A stretch of 64,000 bases of DNA from an uncultured Pseudomonas sp. GTDB lineage: Bacteria; Pseudomonadota; Gammaproteobacteria; Pseudomonadales; Pseudomonadaceae. How positions within the stretch are numbered: the stretch's first letter is position 1; each line of letters opens with the position of its first letter. A model generated the notes under the pieces. It made no database searches. It had not been told where the DNA came from and saw only the letters and a list, made by a program, of their open reading frames with translations. This document shows, piece after piece, positions 53,430 to 64,000 of the stretch. Made by a program: the position numbers and the translations under genes. The stretch is taken from the NCBI RefSeq assembly GCF_913777995.1, contig NZ_CAJYVE010000042.1:60540-124539 (forward strand). The letters are read 5' to 3'.

Positions 53430-53468
53430 ATTCGCGAACCAAAATCACCATATTTCAATGGGTTGAAC

Positions 53469-54635
53469 ATGAATCCTGATACACCTCTGCAACTTCTCGG
53501 CGGCATCAGCGCGCGCACCTTCCTTCGCGACTACTGGCAGAAGAAACCCCTGCTGATCCGCCAGGCCATCGCTGACTTCCAGAGCCCCATCGAGCCCGAC
53601 GAACTGGCCGGCCTGGCATTGGAAGAAGAAGTCGAGTCGCGCCTGGTCATCGAAAATGGCGAGCGCCCCTGGGAACTGCGCCGCGGCCCGTTCGCCGAGG
53701 ACGAGTTCAGCAAGCTGCCAGAGCGCGACTGGACCCTGCTGGTGCAGTCGGTCGACCAGTTCGTACCGGAAGTCGCCGAACTGCTGGAGCACTTCCGCTT
53801 CCTGCCCAGCTGGCGCATCGATGACGTGATGATCAGCTACGCCGCGCCTGGCGGCAGCGTCGGCCCGCACTTCGACAACTACGATGTGTTCCTGCTGCAA
53901 GGCCACGGCAAGCGCCGCTGGAAGATCGGCCAGATGTGCGACTCCGACAGCGCGCTGATCAAGCACGCCGACCTGCGCATCCTGGCCGAGTTCGAAGGCA
54001 GCGAAGAGTGGGTCCTGGAGCCGGGCGACATGCTCTACCTGCCACCGCGCCTGGCCCACTGGGGCGTGGCCGAAGATGACTGCCTGACCTACTCGGTGGG
54101 CTTCCGCGCGCCGAGCGCGGCCGAAGTGCTGACTCACTTCACCGACTTCCTCAGCCAGTTCATTCCTGACGAAGAGCGCTACACGGACGCCGGCCTGGAG
54201 CCAGCCGCCGACCCGCACCAGATCCAGCATGACGCGCTGGACCGTCTCAAGGGCCTGCTCGCCGAGCATATGGGCGACGAGCGCCTGCTGCTGACCTGGT
54301 TCGGCCAGTTCATGACCGAGCCACGCTACCCGGAACTGGTCAGCGGCGAAGAACTGGAAGAAGCCGATTTGCTGGACAGCTTGGAGCAAGGTGCCATCAT
54401 TATCCGTAACCCCAGCGCGCGCCTGGCCTGGTCGAACGTCGATGACGACCTGCTACTTTTTGCCAGTGGCCAGAGCCGCCTGCTGCCGGGCAAGCTGCGT
54501 GAACTGCTGAAGCTGATTTGCGCGGCCGATGCCCTGCACATCGAGAACCTCGGCCCATGGCTGGCCGATGAAGACGGCCGCACGCTGGTTTGCGAACTGA
54601 TCAAACAGGGAAGCCTGGGATTTGCCGATGAATAA
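53469..54635 (+). CDS. JmjC-type ribosomal protein arginine hydroxylase (RoxA/YcfD-like)
   Basis: 388-residue 2-oxoglutarate/Fe(II) oxygenase of the ROX family. E. coli YcfD hydroxylates an arginine of ribosomal protein L16. The Fe-binding HxD is in GPHFDNYDVFLLQ and the distal His in PPRLAHWGV; the C-terminal helical and winged-helix domains characteristic of ROX proteins account for the remainder. The first in-frame ATG (53469) is used. The 3' end overlaps a GNAT gene by eight bases. Confidence 0.9.
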   Translation: MNPDTPLQLLGGISARTFLRDYWQKKPLLIRQAIADFQSPIEPDELAGLALEEEVESRLVIENGERPWELRRGPFAEDEFSKLPERDWTLLVQSVDQFVPEVAELLEHFRFLPSWRIDDVMISYAAPGGSVGPHFDNYDVFLLQGHGKRRWKIGQMCDSDSALIKHADLRILAEFEGSEEWVLEPGDMLYLPPRLAHWGVAEDDCLTYSVGFRAPSAAEVLTHFTDFLSQFIPDEERYTDAGLEPAADPHQIQHDALDRLKGLLAEHMGDERLLLTWFGQFMTEPRYPELVSGEELEEADLLDSLEQGAIIIRNPSARLAWSNVDDDLLLFASGQSRLLPGKLRELLKLICAADALHIENLGPWLADEDGRTLVCELIKQGSLGFADE

Positions 54636-55053
54636 CATCAGCGTATCGGTTGCTGACTGGCAAAAGGAAAACGCCGCGATCCGGCGTATCCGCGACAGCG
54701 TCTTCGTCGCTGAACAGTCGGTGCCGCCGGAGCTGGAATGGGATGCCGAGGATTCGGATGCGGTGCACTTCCTGGCCTGCGAGGGTGACTACCCGATCGG
54801 AACGGCACGCCTGCTGCCCGATGGCGAGATCGGACGCCTGTCGGTGCTCAAGGACTGGCGCGGCATGAAGGTCGGCGAGGCGCTGCTTGGCAGTGTCCTG
54901 GCGGAAGCCGAGAAACGCGGCCTCAAGCAACAGAAGCTGAGCGCCCAGGTGCATGCCGCGCCGTTCTATGAGCGGTTCGGTTTTCGCGTGGTCAGCGACG
55001 AGTTCCTCGAGGCCGGCCTACCCCATGTCGACATGCTGCGCGAAGTGGGCTAG
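54628..55053 (+). CDS. GNAT-family N-acetyltransferase
   Basis: 141-residue acetyltransferase of the ElaA/YjcF-like type. Acetyl-CoA-binding core: GEIGRLSVLKDWRGMKVGEALL, with the C-terminal APFYERFGFRVVSDEFLEAGLPHVDM. Substrate unknown. Translational coupling to the ribosomal oxygenase gene raises the idea of a protein substrate, but this is guesswork. Confidence 0.87.
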   Translation: MNNISVSVADWQKENAAIRRIRDSVFVAEQSVPPELEWDAEDSDAVHFLACEGDYPIGTARLLPDGEIGRLSVLKDWRGMKVGEALLGSVLAEAEKRGLKQQKLSAQVHAAPFYERFGFRVVSDEFLEAGLPHVDMLREVG

Positions 55054-55201
55054 CCACCACTTGAGCCGGGATACTTTTCGCAGCTGATGCTGCTCCATCA
55101 GCCCATGAACGCCTTGGTGATGCCGATCACCAGGGCGTTTTGCTATTGGCAGGCAAAGTGGCACACTCAGGGCTTGCGCACGGACCTTGCGGAGAAAGGA
55201 C

Positions 55202-55942
55202 ATGTTAGTACGCCCCCTGCTGACCTCGCTGCTGCTGGCCTTGAGTGCCAATGCCCTGGCAGCCACCGAAGTGGTACCGCTGAACTACCGCACCAGCGAC
55301 GAAATGCTGCCTGTGGCCCGCGACTTCATCGGCCAGGATGGCTCGGTCAAGGCCTACGGCAACCAGTTGATCGTTACCGCCGAGTCACGCCGCATCGAGG
55401 AGTTGCGCGCCCTGCTGAGCCAGCTCGATGTCGCCGCCCGACGCTTGCTGATCAGCGTCGACACCAGCGATAACGCCGCCCAGAGCGGCAACGGTGTCAA
55501 TCGCGGGCGGGTCATCAACTACGGCACCGCGAGCCGCGAAGGCGGCGTTCAGCAGGTGCAGACCAGCGAAGGCAGCCCCGCCCTGATCCAGGTCGGCCAA
55601 AGCGTGCCGCTGACCACCTCGCGCACTGACAGCTACGGCTATTCACAAAGCGAAACCCAGTACCGCAACGTCACCCAGGGCTTCTATGTCACCGCCAGCG
55701 TGACCGGCGACATCGTACACCTGAGCATCAGCACCAATCGCGACCGACTGAGCCAGGAACGTCCGGATACCATTAAGGTGCAGAGCACCGACAGCAAGGT
55801 CAGCGGTCGACTGGGCGAATGGATCACCGTGGCGGGCAACAGCAGCCAGTCCATCGCCGACCATCAGGGCAACGCCCAGTACTACTCCACCCAGGGTCGT
55901 GACGACATGCTGCTGCGCGTCAAGGTGGAAACCCTGGACTGA
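55202..55942 (+). CDS. Orphan secretin-domain protein, secreted
   Basis: 246-residue periplasmic or outer-membrane protein with signal peptide MLVRPLLTSLLLALSANALA. The first part (ATEVVPLNYRTSDEMLPVARDFIGQDGSVKAYGNQLIVTAE) is a secretin N-domain, followed by RIEELRALLSQLDVAARRLLISVDT, a typical secretin linker to a short beta-rich C-terminal part. It is far too short to form a secretin channel and has no type II or III secretion genes beside it. AAAGGA lies two bases before ATG, a tight spacing. Role unknown. Confidence 0.78.
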   Translation: MLVRPLLTSLLLALSANALAATEVVPLNYRTSDEMLPVARDFIGQDGSVKAYGNQLIVTAESRRIEELRALLSQLDVAARRLLISVDTSDNAAQSGNGVNRGRVINYGTASREGGVQQVQTSEGSPALIQVGQSVPLTTSRTDSYGYSQSETQYRNVTQGFYVTASVTGDIVHLSISTNRDRLSQERPDTIKVQSTDSKVSGRLGEWITVAGNSSQSIADHQGNAQYYSTQGRDDMLLRVKVETLD

Positions 55943-56010
55943 CGGGGACCACCCGCAAACCCCGAACCCACGGGCCTTTTCGTGACTCGCCGGTCGTATT
56001 AGACCAAAGA

Positions 56011-56036
56011 TGTAGTGGACTGAAATATTCACTACA
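56011..56036. promoter_or_regulatory. Palindromic operator upstream of aceA (RccR-like)
   Basis: TGTAGTG (56011-56017), 12 bases, CACTACA (56030-56036), a perfect inverted repeat ending six bases before a -35 element. It resembles the TGTAGT...ACTACA sites I recall for RccR, the RpiR-family regulator of aceA, glcB and pckA in Pseudomonas. The spacing should be checked against defined sites. Confidence 0.6.
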
Positions 56037-56042
56037 AAACGT

Positions 56043-56071
56043 TTGACGCCCCTAAAAGCCCACGGCATGAT
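56043..56071 (+). promoter_or_regulatory. Sigma-70 promoter for aceA leader
   Basis: TTGACG (56043-56048), 17-base spacer, CATGAT (56066-56071). A start near 56078 would give a leader of about 440 bases before the aceA ATG. Confidence 0.5.
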
Positions 56072-56517
56072 GGCCTCGCTCCCGCTGATCAGAGGCCTGT
56101 GCAATGCCTCCGCAGCGTGCCCTGCACCACCGCCAGGGCCGTTGCGTGTCCTGATCGCCCAAAAGGCGGCCTGACGAGATTGCGACTGGAACGAAGTTGT
56201 CCCGAGGGACGGTAGCCCTGTTCGGCAGTCAGGCGAAAATGTAGTGGACCAAGCGCCGCGCAACACAGGTGCATGCAACCGCGAACACGCCCAAGCCCGC
56301 TCGTCACCACGAGCCATTCGTTCATCCGTCGCAATCCGACGCACACGCGGTTCGCCGCACGTTTCACCGATCAGTGAGCAGCCATTGAGAGTGCCTTCGA
56401 TAAACGAGGCGTTTTGGCGGAGCAGGACACTCCAACCGCATCAGGTCGCGGAAACGCCGGGCGCCATGGGCGCAGCGTTTCACCCCCTGTAAAACCCAGG
56501 AAATGAGGTTTATCAAC

Positions 56518-57843
56518 ATGGCACTGACACGCGAACAACAAATAGCGGCTCTCGAAAAAGACTGGGCTGAAAATCCGCGCTGGAAAAACGTGACCCGAAC
56601 CTACTCTGCTGCTGATGTCGTCCGCCTGCGTGGCTCGGTTCAACCGGAGCACACCTTCGCGAAGATGGGTGCAGAAAAGTTGTGGAAGCTGGTCACCCAG
56701 GGTGCCCGCCCGTCTTTCCGTCCCGACAAGGACTTCGTCAACTGCATGGGCGCCCTGACCGGTGGCCAGGCCGTGCAGCAGGTGAAGGCCGGCATTCAGG
56801 CCATCTACCTGTCCGGCTGGCAAGTGGCCGCCGACAACAACTCGGCCGAATCCATGTATCCCGACCAGTCCCTGTATCCGGTCGACTCCGTGCCCACCGT
56901 GGTGCGCCGGATCAACAACGCCTTCAGCCGCGCCGACCAGATTCAGTGGAAAGCCGGCAAGAACCCGGGTGATGAGGGCTATATCGACTATTTCGCGCCC
57001 ATCGTGGCTGACGCCGAAGCCGGCTTCGGCGGCGTGCTCAATGCCTATGAACTGATGAAAAGCATGATCGAGGCCGGCGCTGCGGGTGTCCACTTCGAAG
57101 ACCAGCTCGCCTCGGTGAAGAAATGCGGGCACATGGGCGGCAAGGTGCTGGTGCCCACTCAGGAGGCGGTGCAGAAACTGGTCGCTGCTCGGCTGGCCGC
57201 CGACGTCGCTGGCGTGCCGACCATCATCCTGGCGCGTACCGATGCCAACGCGGCCGACCTGCTGACCTCCGACTGCGACCCCTATGACCAGCCGTTCGTC
57301 ACCGGCGCACGCACCCAGGAGGGTTTCTACAAAGTGCGCGCCGGCCTCGACCAGGCCATTGCCCGAGGCCTGGCCTACGCGCCCTACGCCGACCTGATCT
57401 GGTGCGAGACCGCCAAGCCGGACCTCGACGAGGCGCGTCGCTTCGCCGAGGCGATCAAGAAGGAATACCCGGACCAGCTGCTGTCGTACAACTGCTCGCC
57501 ATCGTTCAACTGGAAGAAGAATCTCGACGATGCCACGATCGCCAAGTTCCAGCGCGAGTTGTCCGCCATGGGCTACAAGCACCAGTTCATCACCCTGGCC
57601 GGCATCCATAACATGTGGCACGGCATGTTCAGCCTGGCGCACGACTACGCCCGCAACGACATGACGGCCTATGTAAAGCTGCAGGAACAGGAGTTCGCCG
57701 ATGCCGCCAAGGGCTATACCTTCGTGGCGCACCAGCAAGAAGTCGGTACCGGCTACTTCGACGACATGACCACGGTGATTCAGGGCGGCAGTTCGTCGGT
57801 GACCGCGCTGACCGGCTCGACCGAGCAGGAACAGTTCCACTGA
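56518..57843 (+). CDS. aceA: Isocitrate lyase
   Basis: 441-residue glyoxylate-shunt enzyme splitting isocitrate into succinate and glyoxylate. The active-site signature is KKCGHMGG (Cys203), with [16 protein letters not shown] and the C-terminal lid region present; the length is that of the short AceA class. ATG 56518 follows GAGG at nine or ten bases. It competes with icd and idh for isocitrate. It is monocistronic here, without aceB or aceK nearby. Confidence 0.97.
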   Translation: MALTREQQIAALEKDWAENPRWKNVTRTYSAADVVRLRGSVQPEHTFAKMGAEKLWKLVTQGARPSFRPDKDFVNCMGALTGGQAVQQVKAGIQAIYLSGWQVAADNNSAESMYPDQSLYPVDSVPTVVRRINNAFSRADQIQWKAGKNPGDEGYIDYFAPIVADAEAGFGGVLNAYELMKSMIEAGAAGVHFEDQLASVKKCGHMGGKVLVPTQEAVQKLVAARLAADVAGVPTIILARTDANAADLLTSDCDPYDQPFVTGARTQEGFYKVRAGLDQAIARGLAYAPYADLIWCETAKPDLDEARRFAEAIKKEYPDQLLSYNCSPSFNWKKNLDDATIAKFQRELSAMGYKHQFITLAGIHNMWHGMFSLAHDYARNDMTAYVKLQEQEFADAAKGYTFVAHQQEVGTGYFDDMTTVIQGGSSSVTALTGSTEQEQFH

Positions 57844-57855
57844 CAACGCCACGAC

Positions 57856-57884
57856 AGGCCGCCCCTTGGGGGCGGCTTGTTTAG
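57856..57884 (+). terminator. Probable terminator after aceA
   Basis: GCCGCCCC, loop TTG, GGGGCGGC followed by TTGTTT; short T tract. Confidence 0.65.
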
Positions 57885-58269
57885 TTACCTCTCTATTGAC
57901 TCCAGACAAGTAACGCCACACGAAAGATGCTACTTGTGTCACAGTAAGCGCATCAACATCCTCACGCGCACGAATGAAACAGACTAACGAATGAAATCAA
58001 TTATCATTATCGTTTTCTGTTTTTGTTTTTCCAAGAAAGAAGAATACTTGACCAAAACGCTGGAGATGCACGGTTTACGTGGGCTGCGGCGGGCTAAGAG
58101 GGTTTTGTGCGACCAACCGGTCGAATAATTTTTATGTAGAAAATTTACTTGCCATCTGTTTGCACATAAAATCGCTTTTATTGATTTCGCTGCGACATTT
58201 CGTCACTGCCTACATTTCTCCAAAAATTTCAAACTCAGAGTCTCCGTACTCTGACTAAGGATTGCCAGC
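57885..58269. other. AT-rich region upstream of the nuo operon
   Basis: 385 bases, strikingly AT-rich (57890-58240) compared with its flanks. It holds two copies of CGAATGAAA (57971-57979, 57988-57996), a TATCATTATC stretch, and just before nuoA a 7-bp hairpin TCAGAGT/ACTCTGA (58235-58254). The nuo promoter must lie here; no clear -10/-35 was fixed. A 45-codon open frame at 57991-58128 has no ribosome site. Confidence 0.5.
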
Positions 58270-58683
58270 ATGTCCGAATCGACCGGTCTGATTGCCCACA
58301 ACTGGGGCTTCGCCATCTTCCTTTTGGGCGTCGTCGGCCTCTGTGCCTTCATGCTGGGTCTGTCCAGCCTCCTCGGCAGCCGTGCCTGGGGCCGCAGCAA
58401 GAACGAACCTTTCGAGTCCGGCATGCTGCCTACCGGCAGCGCACGCCTGCGACTCTCCGCAAAATTCTATCTGGTCGCGATGCTGTTCGTGATCTTCGAT
58501 ATCGAAGCCCTCTTTCTCTTTGCCTGGTCTGTGTCCGTCCGCGAAAGCGGCTGGGCCGGCTTTGTCGAAGCTCTCGTTTTCATAGCAATTCTGTTGGCTG
58601 GTCTTGTCTACCTGTGGCGGGTGGGGGCGCTCGATTGGGCACCCGAAGGTCGCCGTAACCGGCAGGCGAAGCTAAAACAATGA
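58270..58683 (+). CDS. nuoA: NADH-quinone oxidoreductase subunit A
   Basis: 137-residue inner-membrane subunit of complex I with three predicted helices (about 13-33, 66-88, 97-118) and the conserved loop [43 protein letters not shown], part of the quinone-site/ proton-channel junction. First gene of the nuo operon. Confidence 0.97.
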   Translation: MSESTGLIAHNWGFAIFLLGVVGLCAFMLGLSSLLGSRAWGRSKNEPFESGMLPTGSARLRLSAKFYLVAMLFVIFDIEALFLFAWSVSVRESGWAGFVEALVFIAILLAGLVYLWRVGALDWAPEGRRNRQAKLKQ

Positions 58684-58693
58684 GGCTTTGGCA

Positions 58694-59368
58694 ATGCAAT
58701 ACAATCTCACCAGGATCGACCCGGATGCTCCTAACGAGCAGTATCCAATCGGCGAACGTAAAACCGTAGCCGACCCTCTCGAGGACCAGGTCCACAAGAA
58801 CATCTTCATGGGCAAGCTCGAAGATGTGCTCAGCAATGCCGTCAACTGGGGTCGCAAGAACTCCCTGTGGCCGTATAACTTCGGCCTGTCGTGCTGCTAT
58901 GTGGAAATGACCACCGCCTTCACGGCGCCCCACGACATCGCGCGCTTTGGCGCCGAGGTTATCCGGGCATCGCCGCGTCAGGCGGACTTCATGGTCATCG
59001 CCGGCACCTGCTTCATCAAGATGGCTCCGATCATCCAGCGTCTCTACGAGCAAATGCTCGAACCCAAGTGGGTCATTTCCATGGGCTCGTGCGCTAACTC
59101 CGGCGGCATGTACGACATCTACTCCGTGGTGCAGGGCGTGGACAAGTTCCTCCCTGTGGACGTCTACGTGCCCGGCTGCCCGCCCCGCCCCGAAGCGTTC
59201 CTGCAAGGCCTGATGCTGCTGCAGGAATCCATCGGCAAGGAGCGGCGCCCGCTTTCCTGGGTCGTCGGCGATCAAGGCATCTACCGTGCCGAAATGCCGT
59301 CGACCAAGGTGGAGCGCCGCGAACAGCGCATTCAGGTCACCAACCTGCGCAGCCCCGACGAAGTCTGA
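58694..59368 (+). CDS. nuoB: NADH-quinone oxidoreductase subunit B
   Basis: 224-residue peripheral-arm subunit holding cluster N2, the last iron-sulfur centre before quinone. Cysteine ligands appear in [19 protein letters not shown] and [14 protein letters not shown] 58694 has GAGG eight bases upstream. It begins ten bases after nuoA. Confidence 0.97.
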   Translation: MQYNLTRIDPDAPNEQYPIGERKTVADPLEDQVHKNIFMGKLEDVLSNAVNWGRKNSLWPYNFGLSCCYVEMTTAFTAPHDIARFGAEVIRASPRQADFMVIAGTCFIKMAPIIQRLYEQMLEPKWVISMGSCANSGGMYDIYSVVQGVDKFLPVDVYVPGCPPRPEAFLQGLMLLQESIGKERRPLSWVVGDQGIYRAEMPSTKVERREQRIQVTNLRSPDEV

Positions 59369-59430
59369 TACGCCCCGTTCGGCCGCAACAAGGCAAGAAC
59401 GGGGTCGACTCTGTACGTTGACCGAAGTGA

Positions 59431-61221
<1,791 letters not shown>

Positions 61222-61223
61222 GC

Positions 61224-61721
61224 ATGAACAGCCCACTTATCCAGACAGACCGTTTCGTTCTCAGCGAAACCGAGCGCTCGGCCATCGAGCACGAGATGCA
61301 TCACTACGAGGACCCGCGCGCGGCGTCCATCGAAGCCCTGAAGATCGTCCAGAAAGAGCGTGGCTGGGTGCCGGACGGCGCCATCTACGCCATCAGCGAG
61401 GTACTGGGCATTCCGGCCAGCGATGTCGAAGGCGTAGCCACCTTCTACAGCCAGATCTTCCGCCAGCCGGTCGGTCGCCACATCATCCGTGTATGCAACA
61501 GCATGGTGTGCTTCATCGGCGGCCACGAGTCGATCGTCGAAGAGATCAAGAGCTCCCTGGGCATCGGCCTGGGCCAGACCACCGCCGACGGCCGCTTCAC
61601 CCTGCTGCCGGTGTGCTGCCTGGGCAACTGCGACAAGGCGCCGGCCGTGATGGTCGACGACGACACCTTCGGCAACGTCGAACCCGGTGGCGTTGCCAAG
61701 ATGCTGGAGGCTTACTCATGA
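61224..61721 (+). CDS. nuoE: NADH-quinone oxidoreductase subunit E
   Basis: 165-residue 24-kDa subunit binding a 2Fe-2S cluster (N1a). The four cysteine ligands lie in RVCNSMVCF and [14 protein letters not shown]. It starts two bases after nuoCD and overlaps nuoF by four. Confidence 0.97.
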   Translation: MNSPLIQTDRFVLSETERSAIEHEMHHYEDPRAASIEALKIVQKERGWVPDGAIYAISEVLGIPASDVEGVATFYSQIFRQPVGRHIIRVCNSMVCFIGGHESIVEEIKSSLGIGLGQTTADGRFTLLPVCCLGNCDKAPAVMVDDDTFGNVEPGGVAKMLEAYS

Positions 61722-63076
61722 CCCTGACTTCCTTCGGCCCGGCCAACCGCATCACGCGCACGGCCGAGACTCATCCGCTGACCTGGCGCCTGCGTGACGA
61801 CGGCGAGCCGGTATGGCTCGACGAATACCAGCAAAAGGACGGCTACGCGGCCGCACGCAAGGCCCTGACCCAGCAGTCGCCCGACGACATCGTGCAGTCC
61901 GTCAAGGACTCCGGCCTCAAGGGCCGTGGCGGCGCCGGCTTCCCCACCGGGGTGAAGTGGGGCCTGATGCCCAAGGACGAGTCCCTAAACATCCGCTACC
62001 TGCTGTGCAACGCGGACGAGATGGAACCCAACACCTGGAAAGACCGCATGCTGATGGAGCAACTGCCCCATCTGCTGATCGAAGGCATGCTGATCAGCGC
62101 CCGTGCGCTGAAAGCCTACCGCGGCTACATCTTCCTGCGCGGCGAATACGTCACCGCGGCCCGCCACCTCAACCGTGCGGTCGAGGAAGCCAAGGCCGCC
62201 GGCCTGCTGGGCAAGAACATCCTCGGCAGCGGCTTCGACTTCGAGCTGTTCGTCCACACCGGTGCGGGGCGCTACATCTGCGGTGAAGAAACCGCACTGA
62301 TCAACTCCCTGGAAGGTCGCCGCGCCAACCCGCGCTCCAAGCCGCCCTTCCCTGCCGCCGTCGGCGTGTGGGGCAAGCCGACCTGCGTGAACAACGTTGA
62401 GACGCTGTGCAACGTGCCGGCCATCGTCAACAACGGCAACGACTGGTACAAGTCGCTGGCCCGTGAAGGCAGCGAAGACCACGGCACCAAGCTGATGGGC
62501 TTCTCCGGCAAGGTCAAGAACCCCGGCCTGTGGGAACTGCCGTTCGGCGTGACCGCCCGCGAGCTGTTCGAAGACTACGCCGGTGGCATGCGCGACGGCT
62601 TCAAGCTCAAGTGCTGGCAGCCTGGCGGCGCCGGTACCGGCTTCCTGCTCCCGGAGCACCTGGATGCGCAGATGTACGCCGGCGGCATCGCCAAGGTCGG
62701 CACGCGTATGGGTACTGGCCTGGCCATGGCGGTCGATGACAAGGTCAACATGGTTTCGCTGCTGCGCAACATGGAAGAGTTCTTCGCCCAGGAATCCTGT
62801 GGTTTCTGCACTCCATGCCGCGACGGCCTGCCGTGGAGCGTGAAGATGCTCCGCGCCCTGGAGAAAGGCCAGGGGCGTGCCGAGGACATCGAGACCCTGC
62901 TGGGTCTGGTCAACTTCCTCGGCCCTGGCCGCACCTTCTGCGCCCACGCACCGGGCGCCGTCGAGCCACTGGGCAGCGCGATCAAATACTTCAGGTCGGA
63001 ATTCGAGGCCGGCGTCGCGCCATCCAGCGCGGGCCTGCCCATCCCCGGCAAGATCCCGACCAGCGTCGGGGCATAA
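61718..63076 (+). CDS. nuoF: NADH-quinone oxidoreductase subunit F
   Basis: 452-residue flavoprotein subunit where NADH is oxidised. It shows the nucleotide- and FMN-binding glycines ([36 protein letters not shown]) and the 4Fe-4S N3 ligands ([15 protein letters not shown] and the distal CAHAPG). Start assigned at 61718 by ATGA overlap with nuoE, giving the usual family length. Confidence 0.97.
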   Translation: MTLTSFGPANRITRTAETHPLTWRLRDDGEPVWLDEYQQKDGYAAARKALTQQSPDDIVQSVKDSGLKGRGGAGFPTGVKWGLMPKDESLNIRYLLCNADEMEPNTWKDRMLMEQLPHLLIEGMLISARALKAYRGYIFLRGEYVTAARHLNRAVEEAKAAGLLGKNILGSGFDFELFVHTGAGRYICGEETALINSLEGRRANPRSKPPFPAAVGVWGKPTCVNNVETLCNVPAIVNNGNDWYKSLAREGSEDHGTKLMGFSGKVKNPGLWELPFGVTARELFEDYAGGMRDGFKLKCWQPGGAGTGFLLPEHLDAQMYAGGIAKVGTRMGTGLAMAVDDKVNMVSLLRNMEEFFAQESCGFCTPCRDGLPWSVKMLRALEKGQGRAEDIETLLGLVNFLGPGRTFCAHAPGAVEPLGSAIKYFRSEFEAGVAPSSAGLPIPGKIPTSVGA

Positions 63077-63087
63077 AAAGACTGACC

Positions 63088-63114
63088 GGTCGGTAATGCC
63101 CCGCATTACCGACC
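63088..63114 (+). repeat. Perfect 12-bp hairpin between nuoF and nuoG
   Basis: GGTCGGTAATGC, loop CCC, GCATTACCGACC, beginning 12 bases after the nuoF stop. No T run follows, so it is not a simple terminator. Confidence 0.7.
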
Positions 63115-63130
63115 CGTACCGGCTGACGCC

Positions 63131-63150
63131 GCCCCTGTCACGACAGGGGC
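63131..63150 (+). repeat. Second hairpin between nuoF and nuoG
   Basis: GCCCCTGT, loop CACG, ACAGGGGC, 8-bp perfect stem, 17 bases after the first hairpin. No T run. Confidence 0.6.
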
Positions 63151-63222
63151 CGTGCGAAGCGGGTACCACCGGATTCCATTAGCCACGCCCGCTGACAACG
63201 GGCCAACGAAGAACTTTGAACC

Positions 63223-64000
63223 ATGGCCACTATCCACGTAGACGGCAAAGCGCTCGAAGTCAACGGTGCGGACAACCTGCTGCAGGCTTGTCTGTCACTG
63301 GGCCTCGACATCCCTTACTTCTGCTGGCACCCCGCGCTTGGCAGCGTCGGTGCCTGTCGCCAGTGCGCGGTCAAGCAGTACAACGACGAGAACGACACCC
63401 GTGGTCGTATCGTCATGTCCTGCATGACCCCTGCCACCGACAACACCTGGATCTCCATCGACGATGAAGAGTCCAAGGCCTTCCGCGCCAGTGTCGTGGA
63501 ATGGCTGATGACCAACCACCCGCACGACTGCCCGGTGTGCGAGGAAGGCGGTCACTGCCACCTGCAGGACATGACGGTGATGACCGGCCACAACGAGCGC
63601 CGTTATCGCTTCACCAAGCGTACCCACCAGAACCAGGACCTGGGGCCGTTCATCGCACACGAGATGAACCGCTGCATCGCCTGCTACCGCTGCGTGCGCT
63701 ACTACAAGGACTACGCCGGTGGTACCGACCTGGGCGTCTACGGTGCACACGACAACGTGTACTTCGGCCGCGTCGAGGACGGCGTGCTGGAGAGCGAGTT
63801 CTCCGGCAACCTGACCGAGGTCTGCCCGACCGGTGTGTTCACCGACAAGACCCACTCCGAGCGCTACAACCGCAAATGGGACATGCAGTTCGCCCCGAGC
63901 ATCTGCCACGGCTGCTCCAGCGGCTGCAACATCAGCCCGGGTGAGCGCTACGGCGAACTGCGCCGGGTCGAAAACCGCTTCAACGGTTCGGTCAACCAGT
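63223..64000 (+). CDS. nuoG: NADH-quinone oxidoreductase subunit G (3' end outside window)
   Basis: First 259 codons of the 75-kDa iron-sulfur subunit. Visible cluster motifs in order: the 2Fe-2S ligands [18 protein letters not shown], the His/Cys N5 site [17 protein letters not shown], the N4 site [18 protein letters not shown], and the start of the molybdopterin-oxidoreductase-like domain with [15 protein letters not shown]. The 146-base gap from nuoF carries two hairpins. The gene continues past the right edge. Confidence 0.96.
   Translation, partial: MATIHVDGKALEVNGADNLLQACLSLGLDIPYFCWHPALGSVGACRQCAVKQYNDENDTRGRIVMSCMTPATDNTWISIDDEESKAFRASVVEWLMTNHPHDCPVCEEGGHCHLQDMTVMTGHNERRYRFTKRTHQNQDLGPFIAHEMNRCIACYRCVRYYKDYAGGTDLGVYGAHDNVYFGRVEDGVLESEFSGNLTEVCPTGVFTDKTHSERYNRKWDMQFAPSICHGCSSGCNISPGERYGELRRVENRFNGSVNQ

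Larger units (their letters stand above)
55943..56517. other. aceA control region and long leader
   Basis: 575 bases without a supportable gene, holding an operator palindrome, a sigma-70 promoter and an apparent leader of about 440 bases. The 11-mer ATGTAGTGGAC occurs twice (56010-56020 and 56239-56249). Confidence 0.6.

Noticed and set aside
57991-58128. 45-codon open frame (MKSIIIIVFCFCFSKKEEY...) upstream of nuoA
   Set aside because: No ribosome site and AT-rich promoter DNA; a hydrophobic start arises easily from T-rich sequence. Kept only as a note.

Overview
The window is chromosomal DNA from a fluorescent Pseudomonas, most likely of the P. putida group. The evidence is the high GC content, the gene order ftsK-aat-bpt-infA-clpA-clpS-cspD-icd/idh-nudJ-mnmA-hflD-purB, a fused nuoCD, a monomeric isocitrate dehydrogenase beside a dimeric one, and tusDCBE-ybiB. 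I see no prophage, insertion sequence, CRISPR array or rRNA. There is one tRNA gene, tRNA-Ser(UGA).

Region 1 (1-7.0 kb) holds a TonB-dependent siderophore receptor cut by the left edge, nicotinamidase, a formate/nitrite-family channel, an OmpR-type two-component pair and an MFS exporter.

Region 2 (7.0-17.3 kb) is the most interesting part. It is two divergent operons that look like an almost complete allantoate-to-oxalate route of the Klebsiella hpx type. The leftward operon is hpxX-hpxY-hpxZ-hpxW: a GatC-like small subunit, an oxalurate amidase, an NTF2-fold protein and an oxamate amidohydrolase of the gamma-glutamyltransferase fold. The rightward genes are an RpiR regulator (HpxU-like), a polar-amino-acid-type ABC importer, a ureidoglycine-glyoxylate aminotransferase (HpxJ/PucG-like) and an allantoate amidohydrolase (HpxK/AllC-like). 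The importer promoter has an exact sigma-54 -24/-12 match, an NtrC-like palindrome upstream, and just past the predicted start a 13-bp element that recurs inverted in the regulator's own control region. This suggests nitrogen control combined with substrate-relieved repression.

Region 3 (17.3-31.3 kb) is a mixture: a glycine-rich-tailed membrane protein, ketoglutarate-semialdehyde dehydrogenase, a SolA-like flavin oxidase, a Bax-inhibitor-1 protein, tRNA-Ser, an orphan chemoreceptor, and a LysR-CitMHS-AtuA-like-small-subunit cassette of unknown substrate. It ends with the 2-thiouridine sulfur relay tusDCBE and ybiB in one overlapping operon.

Region 4 (31.4-55.9 kb) is mostly core housekeeping: glutathionyl-hydroquinone reductase, cysG, serS, fluoride channel, rarA, lolA, ftsK, the N-degron module (aat, bpt, clpS, clpA), infA, cspD, icd/idh divergent, nudJ, mnmA, hflD, purB, a JmjC-type oxygenase, an acetyltransferase and an orphan secretin-domain protein.

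Region 5 (56-64 kb) holds isocitrate lyase behind a long leader with a perfect TGTAGTG/CACTACA operator, then the respiratory complex I operon nuoA-B-CD-E-F-G, with nuoG cut by the right edge. icd, idh and aceA together form the isocitrate branch point between the TCA cycle and the glyoxylate shunt.
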